Assembly (NCBI RefSeq): GCF_015210005.1 | Contig: NZ_MU158698.1 | Span: 1,447,611-1,511,610 of the forward strand | From: Sphingobacterium hungaricum | GTDB taxonomy: Bacteria > Bacteroidota > Bacteroidia > Sphingobacteriales > Sphingobacteriaceae | Direction of reading: 5' to 3' | Length of the DNA: 64,000 nucleotides | Shown: in pieces, positions 16,938 to 23,952 of the stretch | How the letters are laid out: the number at the start of each line of letters is the position of its first letter | Position numbering within the stretch: position 1 is the stretch's first letter | Made by a program: the position numbers and the translations under genes | Notes under the pieces: generated by a model | Database searches by the model: none | Told to the model about the DNA's origin: nothing | Seen by the model: the letters and a program-made list of their open reading frames with translations, nothing else

Positions 16938-18233
16938 GTGAAAAATTATTACATTATTGATTTTGACAGCACATTTACGCAAGTTGAAGCTTTAGATGAG
17001 CTAGCCAGAATTTCCTTAACGAATAATCCCGATAGAGAAAAAATTTACGAAGAGATAGAACGGCTGACCAACCTGGCGATGGATGGGAAGATTTCGTTCA
17101 GAGAAAGCCTTGCCGGACGTATTTTGCTATTGCAGGCGAACAAGACGCATTTGGATTTGCTGGTTTCGCACCTCAAGAAAAAAGTGTCGCCATCCTTTAA
17201 CCGAAACCGAAGCTTTTTCAAAGAACATTCGGAAAACACCTTAATCGTTTCGGGTGGGTTCAAAGAATTTATCACGCCTGTTGTCGCGCCTTACCATATC
17301 AAAAAAGACCAGATTTATGCGAACACCTTTCTTTTTGATGAGGATGATTTAATCATTGGCTACGACATGGACAATCCGCTGTCGGAAGAAGGCGGAAAAG
17401 TGAAATTGCTAAAGCAATTGAAACTAGAAGGTAAGATTTATGGAATCGGTGATGGATATTCTGATTTTCAGCTGAAAGAATCCGGACTGATTGAAACGTT
17501 CTATGCGTTTACAGAAAATATTTCGAGGACCAGCGTAACGGAAAAAGCGGACCATATTACACCGAGCTTTGATGAGTTTTTGTACGTGAATGATTTGCCG
17601 AGGGCAATTTCTTATCCAAAGAATCGGATTTTATGCCTGATTGTTGGCGAAGTTCCTGAGATTGCGTCGCATATCCTGAAGCGGGATGGTTTTTCCATCC
17701 GCATTAAAGATACGTTTGAGGAGAAATACACGAAAGACGTGGGCTTGTTGCTTTTGGGCAACCATGTACGCGTCCCGAACGAACAGCTTGAGCGCGCTGA
17801 CAAGTTGAAAACCATTGGTTACCTAGGCGATTGCAGAGGATACATTTCGAAAGAAATCTGCAATGAAAAAGGAATTGTGGTTTTCGATGATAAAAAAGGG
17901 AAAAGCAGAAATGCGGAATTTATTCCTCGCCGGATGGCATCGTTTATCAACAATGGCGATACGGACATGAGCCGGAATTTTCCAAACTTGATTCTTCCGA
18001 AGCTGACAAAGGCGCATCGCCTGTTGCATATCCACAAGAATGTTCCGGGTGTCCTGGCGCAAATCAATACGATTTATGCAGAGAATGAAATCAATATTTT
18101 ATCGCAGTTTTTGATGACGCGCGGTGAGATAGGCTATGTAGTAACTGACATTCAGGATGCGTATGATAAAAAAGTATTGCGTCAATTAAAACAGGTAGAC
18201 AATACCATCAAGTTTAGAATATTATATAAGTAA
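16938..18233 (+). CDS. Phosphoserine-phosphatase-like HAD protein fused to a PGDH remnant and ACT domain
   Basis: A 431-residue fusion that starts with GTG. Residues 1-205 are a HAD-IB phosphatase like SerB: DFDST with nucleophile D8 and acid D10, the serine motif VSGGF at about 104-108 and GDGYSD at 171-176. Residues about 228-345 resemble the non-NAD part of D-3-phosphoglycerate dehydrogenase (SerA) but the nucleotide-binding GxGxxG is absent; SFINNGDTDMSRNFPN matches the SerA linker. Residues about 358-431 form an ACT domain (HIHKNVPGVLAQINTIYAEN) as in serine-feedback-regulated SerA. The likely activity is phosphoserine hydrolysis with an allosteric tail; dehydrogenase activity is not expected. 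Confidence 0.85.
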   Translation: MKNYYIIDFDSTFTQVEALDELARISLTNNPDREKIYEEIERLTNLAMDGKISFRESLAGRILLLQANKTHLDLLVSHLKKKVSPSFNRNRSFFKEHSENTLIVSGGFKEFITPVVAPYHIKKDQIYANTFLFDEDDLIIGYDMDNPLSEEGGKVKLLKQLKLEGKIYGIGDGYSDFQLKESGLIETFYAFTENISRTSVTEKADHITPSFDEFLYVNDLPRAISYPKNRILCLIVGEVPEIASHILKRDGFSIRIKDTFEEKYTKDVGLLLLGNHVRVPNEQLERADKLKTIGYLGDCRGYISKEICNEKGIVVFDDKKGKSRNAEFIPRRMASFINNGDTDMSRNFPNLILPKLTKAHRLLHIHKNVPGVLAQINTIYAENEINILSQFLMTRGEIGYVVTDIQDAYDKKVLRQLKQVDNTIKFRILYK

Positions 18234-18234
18234 G

Positions 18235-18290
18235 ACGCCTATTTTACTTTTGGTTAGGCGTTTTCAGCAAAGAAAACGCCTTTCTTTTGC
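18235..18290 (+). terminator. Intrinsic terminator after the HAD/ACT gene
   Basis: ACGCCTA (18235-18241) pairs with TAGGCGT (18255-18261) before a short T run. A second, overlapping option pairs AGGCGTTTTC with GAAAACGCCT further on, followed by TTCTTTT. Either would end transcription right after the stop codon. Confidence 0.75.
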
Positions 18291-18349
18291 CCGACTATCC
18301 AAACCAATTCGCTGTCAGCCTGTTCAAGTAAGTAAAAGAACCACCCAAC

Positions 18350-18760
18350 ATGCTACAAACATTAAAATATACGCCTAAAATCTCGACGACAATCCTCTTT
18401 TTTGTCTTGCTGATTGCTGTTTTTCTTTTATTCCTCGGACGGAATAATCCGGGCTTGCGGGTCGATTATCTGATGCAGGCTTTTCCAGATTTCTACCAGC
18501 ATATTTCAAATTTTTGCATCAGCTACCTGCTTTTCTCCGGCATCGGCTATTTCTGGCTTTTTATGGGCGTTCCATTGAAGGCAATTGTCGCTTTCGGTCT
18601 GGTGTTGCTCTTCGCAAATTTTATCTACGAGCTATGGATACCGCTGATTAACACGCCCGACATCATCGATGCCTATTATGACGCTTGGGGAACGTTGCTC
18701 GGTTTTGCATTCCTGCTATGGACAAAATGCTATGGATTAAATCCGGTTAAGAAAGATTGA
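18350..18760 (+). CDS. Small integral membrane protein, VanZ-like
   Basis: A 136-residue protein with about four predicted membrane helices (roughly 14-32, 52-72, 74-95 and 108-125). The charged and polar pattern, with DTWG-like DAWGTLLG near the C terminus and an internal NFIYELWIP, resembles the VanZ-like superfamily. VanZ gives low-level teicoplanin resistance by an unknown mechanism, but most relatives have no known role. It stands alone after a terminator; the next gene is about 65 bases downstream. Confidence 0.65.
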   Translation: MLQTLKYTPKISTTILFFVLLIAVFLLFLGRNNPGLRVDYLMQAFPDFYQHISNFCISYLLFSGIGYFWLFMGVPLKAIVAFGLVLLFANFIYELWIPLINTPDIIDAYYDAWGTLLGFAFLLWTKCYGLNPVKKD

Positions 18761-18825
18761 GCAACCACCATATCAAGAGCAAATGAGTATCTTTGAACGT
18801 AAACAATCTTTTAGCTATTTCGAAA

Positions 18826-19239
18826 ATGACTCATTCCGCCTTGTTCCTTTTAAGCCTTAGTTTTATTTTTTTTCTAGCCTGCACTCCTAGCCAAAAATCG
18901 CCGGAGCAGTACCGCGCGATTTACAAACGAGACACCGCTTACATCGATTTGCACACATCGGGCAATGAATTTTATGGCAAATACAAAATCGTCCGTCCCG
19001 GAAATGCCGTCGACGCAGGCGATATCCGCGGAAAAATAAATAACGATACTTTATCAGGAGATTTCTACTACCATGCTTTTGGCTGGCAGGAGAAACAGCG
19101 CAAACCCTTTGCAGTCTTGAGGAAGAATGAGCAACTCATCTTGGGCACCGGAATCAGCAACATCTATTTAGGAATGCCTTACTACAAGCCGGGCACGCAT
19201 TCGTTCGACAGCCTGACCTTTGTTTTTTTGCGCATCTAA
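18826..19239 (+). CDS. Small lipoprotein of unknown function
   Basis: About 137 residues from the ATG at 18826; a longer reading from a TTG at 18793 is possible but less likely because the ATG puts the lipobox FFLAC at a normal distance (cysteine near residue 19). I do not recognise the mature part: it is beta-rich, with GNEFYGKYKI and RGKINNDTLSGDFYYHAFGW, and looks like a small beta-barrel or sandwich lipoprotein. Probably anchored in the outer or inner membrane. No functional clue from neighbours. Confidence 0.65.
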   Translation: MTHSALFLLSLSFIFFLACTPSQKSPEQYRAIYKRDTAYIDLHTSGNEFYGKYKIVRPGNAVDAGDIRGKINNDTLSGDFYYHAFGWQEKQRKPFAVLRKNEQLILGTGISNIYLGMPYYKPGTHSFDSLTFVFLRI

Positions 19240-19388
19240 GTTTGTTTGATGCTTCGCAATGCCTGATTATTCGCCCAATTAGCTAGCTTTATTCGGCAAT
19301 ACATTCGTATTTGGAGGCTCCCAATAAAATGAAAGTCAAGGAAATTCAACCAGTTGCGGAATAAGCGCGGAAAATATTGACAAAATGT

Positions 19389-19418
19389 TTTGAAACTGGA
19401 AATTAACTTTTATATTTG
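19389..19418 (+). promoter_or_regulatory. Promoter of the tRNA-Val(TAC) pair
   Basis: A TTTG element at 19389-19392 and TATATTTG at 19411-19418, 18 bases apart, match the Bacteroidota -33/-7 consensus closely. The first tRNA starts 18 bases downstream of the -7 element. Confidence 0.8.
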
Positions 19419-19436
19419 CACACGCATTAGCGGAAT

Positions 19437-19514
19437 GGAGAATTAGCTCAGCTGGTTCAGAGCATCTGCCTTACAAGCAGAGGGTCACTGGTTCGAACCC
19501 AGTATTCTCCACCA
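19437..19514 (+). tRNA. tRNA-Val(TAC)
   Basis: Cloverleaf of 75 bases plus an encoded CCA. The acceptor GGAGAAT pairs with ATTCTCC, the anticodon stem TCTGC/GCAGA encloses the loop CTTACAA with anticodon TAC, and the T arm holds GTTCGAAC. Identical to the second copy 137 bases downstream. Confidence 0.97.
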
Positions 19515-19573
19515 ACAAACAACGCAGAACGTCGCGTCGTTTTCCAAACTTGAAAAGTTTATAAAAAGAAAAA

Positions 19574-19651
19574 GGAGAATTAGCTCAGCTGGTTCAGAGC
19601 ATCTGCCTTACAAGCAGAGGGTCACTGGTTCGAACCCAGTATTCTCCACCA
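19574..19651 (+). tRNA. tRNA-Val(TAC), second copy
   Basis: Identical in sequence to the copy at 19437 including the encoded CCA. It lies 59 bases after the first copy with no promoter of its own visible, so both are probably cut from one transcript that ends at the terminator at 19652. Confidence 0.97.
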
Positions 19652-19679
19652 AAGCATCCCCAAAAAGGATGCTTTTTTT
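19652..19679 (+). terminator. Intrinsic terminator of the tRNA-Val pair
   Basis: AAGCATCC (19652-19659) pairs perfectly with GGATGCTT (19667-19674), loop CCAAAAA, followed by a T run. It begins directly after the CCA of the second tRNA. Confidence 0.92.
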
Positions 19680-20268
19680 GTTTCTGCTCCCTATCAGCCC
19701 TACTTTTCTTAGGTTATCAAATCTCCTTTACAGCGAGCTTAGCGCCATGCGCATCCTGTACATTAATCCTCTATTTTCGCTAAGTTTTCTTTTTTGGCCG
19801 GTGGCCAATGCCGGATTCCGCTTGTCAAGGCGCAGAACGCAGAGCCTGCTGAGCATCAGCTATTGGACATGCTGTCCTTTGGTCGCTATGGATTTATTCT
19901 GCTCGAATTGGCTTAGCTCGCTTCTCGCGAAAGCGAATGAACCAAAAGCCAGATACCGAAGGCTGTAGTCGCTTCCGATTCTACAAGAAATAGCCTGCTT
20001 GCTCGTACTTGCAGGACTAAGCTTAAGCATCGAGCAAGCTAAATTCTCCAGGACAAAGTCCTGATACCTGATTGGCGCTAAGCTGTTCATTCAGATTGAC
20101 CCAAAAACAAGTTGTTGGCGGGTAGGTTTATCGCTCGATGAGCAGGTTAGTGGTTTTGAAAATCACTGTTTATTGTATTATTCAGGCAGGTAATTATTTT
20201 TTCGGAACCACAATTTATTATGTTCGAGTCTATACAAACAGGTGGTTTCCGAACCTTATTTAGACCCG
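19680..20268. other. Gene-poor region with several small inverted repeats
   Basis: No convincing gene. Several hairpins are visible: GCTTGCTCG (19997-20005) with CGAGCAAGC (20031-20039), and CAGGAC-AAA-GTCCTG at 20049-20063. The base composition is more balanced than in neighbouring AT-rich gaps. A minus-strand frame of 76 codons covers 19860-20090 but has no recognisable domain. It could be a dispersed genomic repeat, a decayed gene or an unrecognised structured RNA. Confidence 0.4.
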
Positions 20269-20415
20269 TTCCGAAACTTTCTGAGAGCTTTCCGAAACTT
20301 TTTCTCTGCCTTCCGAAACTTTCTGAGAGCCTTCAGAAACTTTTTCTTTGCTCTCCGAAACATTTTTCCTGCTCTCCGAAACATTTTTCCTGCCTTCCGA
20401 AACATTTTTTTTTGG
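20269..20415. repeat. 21-bp tandem repeat, seven units
   Basis: Seven consecutive units of exactly 21 bases, starting at 20269, 20290, 20311, 20332, 20353, 20374 and 20395. The core is TTCCGAAAC (unit 4 TTCAGAAAC, units 5 and 6 CTCCGAAAC), followed by variable T/C-rich or CTGAGAGC tails. The period is a multiple of three, so several frames on both strands stay open and give heptad peptides: on the minus strand a Lys/Arg/Phe-rich series such as KMFRRAG, RKFRKAE and KKFRKAL. Confidence 0.95.
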
Positions 20416-20822
20416 ACAAAACCCTCTCTATTGGCTTTAAAATGGGTTCGGTTAGCTTTGGGTAGATTTTGGCGGTGCTTGGAGCTAAGTTTCCCGTGCG
20501 GAAGCGGAGGAAGCAGGCCGAAAATAGTTGCGCGCGCGAAGGAAAAAGAGCAACCATCCGTAGGCATGATGTAGCCAACTGGAAGCGGAAAAACATCGCT
20601 AGGGGCAACTCGGAAAATTACACGGACATTTTCCTTGCTGTCGATGCTGTTGCTCAGCAGAGGCCTTCATCTTGCGCACCAACCGCGTTAGGGATAGCAG
20701 TGGAAATCCTTTTGTGAGGAACGAGCAAAAGATTGGAACGGATAGCCCGACCCTTTAGGGGAACGCCCAAATCATTTTTTCAAAAAATAGGATTCAGTGA
20801 ATCAAAAATCGGCTGATTTTTT
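20416..20822. other. Intergenic region between tandem repeat and tRNA
   Basis: No gene that I can support. The part at about 20470-20700 is richer in G and C than the surroundings and contains only short overlapping frames on both strands. Frames running out of the tandem repeat extend into it on the minus strand (20256-20567 and 20333-20608), but neither has a recognisable domain or a clear start signal. Confidence 0.4.
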
Positions 20823-20830
20823 TATATTTG
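20823..20830 (+). promoter_or_regulatory. -7 promoter element of tRNA-Val(GAC)
   Basis: TATATTTG matches the TAnnTTTG consensus, 12 bases before the first base of the tRNA. Confidence 0.65.
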
Positions 20831-20842
20831 TGACATTCGAAT

Positions 20843-20917
20843 GGAGGCTTAGCTCAGCTGGTTTAGAGCACTACCTCGACAAGGTAGGGGTCACTGGTTC
20901 GAACCCAGTAGTCTCCA
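20843..20917 (+). tRNA. tRNA-Val(GAC), with C at position 33
   Basis: Cloverleaf of 75 bases: the acceptor GGAGGCT pairs with AGTCTCC (one G-T pair), the anticodon stem is CTACC/GGTAG and the T arm holds GTTCGAAC. The loop is TCGACAA, giving anticodon GAC with C where almost all tRNAs have U33. Unlike the two TAC copies, the 3' CCA is not encoded (A followed by CAA). Confidence 0.93.
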
Positions 20918-20921
20918 CAAA

Positions 20922-20947
20922 AAAAGCACTCTTCAGCGAGTGCTTTT
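20922..20947. terminator. Bidirectional terminator between tRNA-Val(GAC) and porin
   Basis: AAAAGCACTC (20922-20931) pairs with GAGTGCTTTT (20938-20947), loop TTCAGC. The A and T runs at both ends let it work for the tRNA on the plus strand and for the convergent porin gene on the minus strand. Confidence 0.88.
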
Positions 20948-20970
20948 GTCATTTATAAAGACGTTATTTT

Positions 20971-22959
20971 TTAATCGTAAAACTTCCAAGAGACTCCAAA
21001 GCGCGCATTCGCATTGTTCATCGGATACCGGCGAACACTGTAATAACCCTCTGGATAAATGCCCTGATTCAAGAAATTGTAGCTGATAAATAAGTTGACG
21101 CGACGGATGTTTGCGGTAAACCACACGTCGATAACCGGATAAGTGGAGAATTCAAGGCCCACATTGTCGTTGTAAAACTGCCCCGAATTGATGGAATACG
21201 AAGGCGTAACGAAAGGTGTATTGAACTTCACATCCATTCCCAATCTAAAATCCATCACTTTATACAGCATGTTTCCGTAATAGAAGCTATGCCAAGTGTA
21301 TAATTCAGGCGTGGCAAGCACATCCGATTCATCGGTTTTTTGATACACGACTAGGTTGTCCAAGTGAAAATGGCGGAACTTAAACTTCTGTCCGACCGAG
21401 ATTTTCAGCAGGTTCACGTTTCCGAGCTGAGCAGGTTCAATCTTTCTGCGCAATTGCTCATCGTCGTTTGGATTGTCGACCTCCTTAAAGTAAAGGTGAT
21501 TGTTTATCAGGAAATATTCGGCTTTACCAGTGAAACCAATCTTATCGTTCGCATAGGCAAAGGACAGGTTTTGGGTTTTGGTTTTGCTGAACTCCCGGCT
21601 CCAGTTATCGTAGGTATATCCCATATGGTCGTAGGCCATTTCCGGCGATTTATTCTGCGAATAAGCGCCAAGGCTCACACGTCCGGCATTCTTGCTCAAC
21701 AGGACATCGGCCTTTCCTTCATAGAGGTAATCTCCGAAATTTCGTCCAAGAATAATCTGGTTTACTTTGGCTTCAAAGTTAACGCGGTCCGAAAATTTAT
21801 AGCCCAAATTTCCCTTGACCATGCTGTTCTGGTAAAACTCGCTCATCAAACTATCCTTAAACCAAATCAGGTCGTTCTGGAATCCCAAATCCAATTTCGC
21901 TTCGTTCTTGAACATGCTCTTGCCCCGCAAATGAAAACTATAGGTGAACTCGTTGGACACGGTCACGATGGACGTGGTGTCGTTGGTCAATTTCGAATCT
22001 CCATACGGGAAAGCACCAAATTCATCCTCTTCGTTTTTGAAGAACACAAACTTGCGCTGACGAATCGAGGAGTTGTGGGCAATGGAATTGGTCGGATGGA
22101 TTTCCATTTCGGGCGTTCCCTTAAAAACGGTATCTACGCGCCCAATGAAATAGGACTGGCGCAGAAAAGCTGAGTTGTCTATCCATTTGGTATAGGGCCG
22201 GTCGGCATTTTGACCGTCCAGTCGTACCGGATTGGCAAAGGCAGGTTCGTCGTTGTTGTTCGGCTCGAAAATGCTATCGTTTCTGATGGAGCCATTTTCG
22301 GACGCCACCAAGGTATTGAATGTGATGTTCGCCAACATGTTGTAGCGCAAATTCGTCGACTCATACCAAGTAAAGACGCTCCCCTTTCTGTCGTTGTAAT
22401 CTTGATTGGTGTAATAACCGTCTGTATTGGTCGCGTTGTATTCCGCGCCCATGTTCCAGTTTGGCTTGATGTTCTGGGCTAATTTGGCCTTAAAGACTTG
22501 GTCATTGAAGAAGAAACCGACGGCATAGAGTTCGGAATACCGGGCTCGCGCTCGGTAGTATTCGATGGAATCGCCGACCAATAGATACCGCTCCATGGCA
22601 TGAAAACCTGGCTGGAAGCCAATGCTTTTATCGGGCGTGAACAATAAATCACGCGTTGCCAAACCATAGGAACCTAAGTTGATGCTTGGATTCCAAGGCA
22701 GGTTCTGCTTGTTGTAATATTGGAAATTATAGTGGGTCGTATCAATTTGATAGGTTTTGGTCGAATTCTTTAATGTTGCCAAATTCGTGTAACGCACATA
22801 TTTAGCCGTAAACACAACGGAATCCTTTTTATTATCCTCTTTTGCCCTAGCTGAATCTAAAGCACTACTAAATTCTTCCTCTTCAATCTGTGCCCACGCC
22901 GTCTGCTGAAGACAAAAGACCAAGGCAACAAAAAGTACTATTCGCTTAAGACTATCCAT
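20971..22959 (-). CDS. Putative porin (Porin_10 type)
   Basis: A 662-residue outer-membrane protein with a signal peptide (about 1-23, TAWAQ). The features fit the Bacteroidota putative-porin family: an N-terminal stretch YQIDTTHYNFQYYNKQ, the conserved NLGSYGLATRDLLF block near residue 95-115, and then many alternating amphipathic strands with aromatic girdles, ending SWKFYD. The substrate and conductance are unknown. It is a single gene, 57 bases downstream of the nucleoside phosphorylase start region on the same strand order, and ends near a bidirectional terminator. Confidence 0.85.
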   Translation of the reverse strand: MDSLKRIVLFVALVFCLQQTAWAQIEEEEFSSALDSARAKEDNKKDSVVFTAKYVRYTNLATLKNSTKTYQIDTTHYNFQYYNKQNLPWNPSINLGSYGLATRDLLFTPDKSIGFQPGFHAMERYLLVGDSIEYYRARARYSELYAVGFFFNDQVFKAKLAQNIKPNWNMGAEYNATNTDGYYTNQDYNDRKGSVFTWYESTNLRYNMLANITFNTLVASENGSIRNDSIFEPNNNDEPAFANPVRLDGQNADRPYTKWIDNSAFLRQSYFIGRVDTVFKGTPEMEIHPTNSIAHNSSIRQRKFVFFKNEEDEFGAFPYGDSKLTNDTTSIVTVSNEFTYSFHLRGKSMFKNEAKLDLGFQNDLIWFKDSLMSEFYQNSMVKGNLGYKFSDRVNFEAKVNQIILGRNFGDYLYEGKADVLLSKNAGRVSLGAYSQNKSPEMAYDHMGYTYDNWSREFSKTKTQNLSFAYANDKIGFTGKAEYFLINNHLYFKEVDNPNDDEQLRRKIEPAQLGNVNLLKISVGQKFKFRHFHLDNLVVYQKTDESDVLATPELYTWHSFYYGNMLYKVMDFRLGMDVKFNTPFVTPSYSINSGQFYNDNVGLEFSTYPVIDVWFTANIRRVNLFISYNFLNQGIYPEGYYSVRRYPMNNANARFGVSWKFYD

Positions 22960-23016
22960 GTATACTTACGCATCTACCCATAATATCCCACAAAAATAAA
23001 GTTTAAAAACGTATAA

Positions 23017-23832
23017 TTATTGCAAGGCAATTAAATCTTTTAAAATAGCTGTTAATTTTGGCTCCGCCAATGAAGCCACTTCGACAATTTCTTTGAGCGA
23101 AACGGGCTGTAAGTCGGTATGAAAGCCTTCGTCTGTAATGACCGAAATCGCAAAAACAGGCAGTCCCATGTGGTTGGCGACGATGACTTCCGGAACGGTA
23201 CTCATGCCCACAATATCTCCGCCGATTAGGCGCATATAGCGGTACTCGGCGCGGGTTTCTAAATTAGGCCCTGGAGCCGATACATAGACGACTTTATGTG
23301 CAGAAAATCCGTGGTTCCGAGCAATGTCCAGCCCTTGTGCAATCATTTCGGGGTCGTAGGGACGGCTCATGTCTGGGAAGCGAGGTCCGAAGCGTTCGTC
23401 ATTGGCTCCGCGAAGCGGATTATCCGGAAGCAGATTGATGTGGTCATCAATAATTCCTAAATCGCCTTTTTTGATTTCAGGATTCAAGGAACCCGAAGCA
23501 TTCGAGACAAATAGTTTTTTGATGCCCAGCAATTTCATGATGCGTACTGGAAATGTAATTTCCTGCATGTCGTATCCTTCATAATAATGGAGACGACCCT
23601 GCATGGCTACGACCTTCCGCCCATTGAGCAGACCAAATATTAACCTGCCGGAATGAAATTCTACTGTGGATATCGGGAAATTGGGGATATTGGCATACAT
23701 CAATTGATGCTGAATTTCAATTTCATCGACGAGCTTTCCTAAACCCGTTCCAAGGATAATCCCAAATTCGGGAACAAAATCTCCTATGCGGTGATGAATA
23801 AAGCTAAGCGTTTCTTGAGTATCTGTATACAT
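23017..23832 (-). CDS. Purine nucleoside phosphorylase, class I trimeric type
   Basis: A 271-residue protein of the PNP/MTAP family: GIILGTGLGKL for phosphate binding near residue 25, MQGRLHYYEGY, FVSNASGSLN, and the GPNLETRAEYRYMRLIGGDIVGMSTVPE block. It splits purine nucleosides into base and ribose-1-phosphate in the cytosol. The base-specificity position, asparagine in the ITN motif of 6-oxopurine-specific enzymes, reads ITDEGF here, so an aspartate may change the base preference. A -7-like element (TAAGTTTG on the minus strand, 23853-23860) lies 20 bases upstream. Confidence 0.9.
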   Translation of the reverse strand: MYTDTQETLSFIHHRIGDFVPEFGIILGTGLGKLVDEIEIQHQLMYANIPNFPISTVEFHSGRLIFGLLNGRKVVAMQGRLHYYEGYDMQEITFPVRIMKLLGIKKLFVSNASGSLNPEIKKGDLGIIDDHINLLPDNPLRGANDERFGPRFPDMSRPYDPEMIAQGLDIARNHGFSAHKVVYVSAPGPNLETRAEYRYMRLIGGDIVGMSTVPEVIVANHMGLPVFAISVITDEGFHTDLQPVSLKEIVEVASLAEPKLTAILKDLIALQ

Positions 23833-23911
23833 ACGTTAAATTCAATTTTACCCAAACTTAACGTTATTTTCTTTTTGAATATTATTTATTTTTATTTGAT
23901 TCAAAAGAATA

Positions 23912-23943
23912 GGCTATCGTTCATTTTTTAACTAACGATAGCC
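23912..23943 (-). terminator. Probable terminator after the symporter gene
   Basis: A perfect 10-bp stem: GGCTATCGTT (23912-23921) with AACGATAGCC (23934-23943), 12-base loop. On the minus strand it directly follows the symporter stop; the T run behind it is weak (TATTCTTTTG). Confidence 0.7.
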
Positions 23944-23952
23944 GTTAGAAGT

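Noticed and set aside
19437..19651. Duplicated tRNA-Val genes considered as attachment sites of an integrated element
   Set aside because: Both copies are complete, only 59 bases apart, and there is no integrase or foreign cargo between them; simple gene duplication explains them.
19860..20090. A 76-codon minus-strand frame considered as a gene
   Set aside because: No recognised domain, no convincing start signal and it covers hairpin-rich sequence; kept only as part of an unexplained region.
20269..20415. Tandem repeat considered as a CRISPR array
   Set aside because: Units are adjacent with no unique spacers, diverge between copies and no cas gene is near.
21364..22173. A 269-codon open frame on the plus strand
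   Set aside because: It lies entirely antisense to the porin gene, has no recognisable domain and reads as the mirror of a beta-barrel coding pattern.
23017..23832. Purine nucleoside phosphorylase considered part of the peptidoglycan locus
   Set aside because: A terminator lies between it and the symporter, and nucleoside cleavage has no clear link to amino-sugar salvage.
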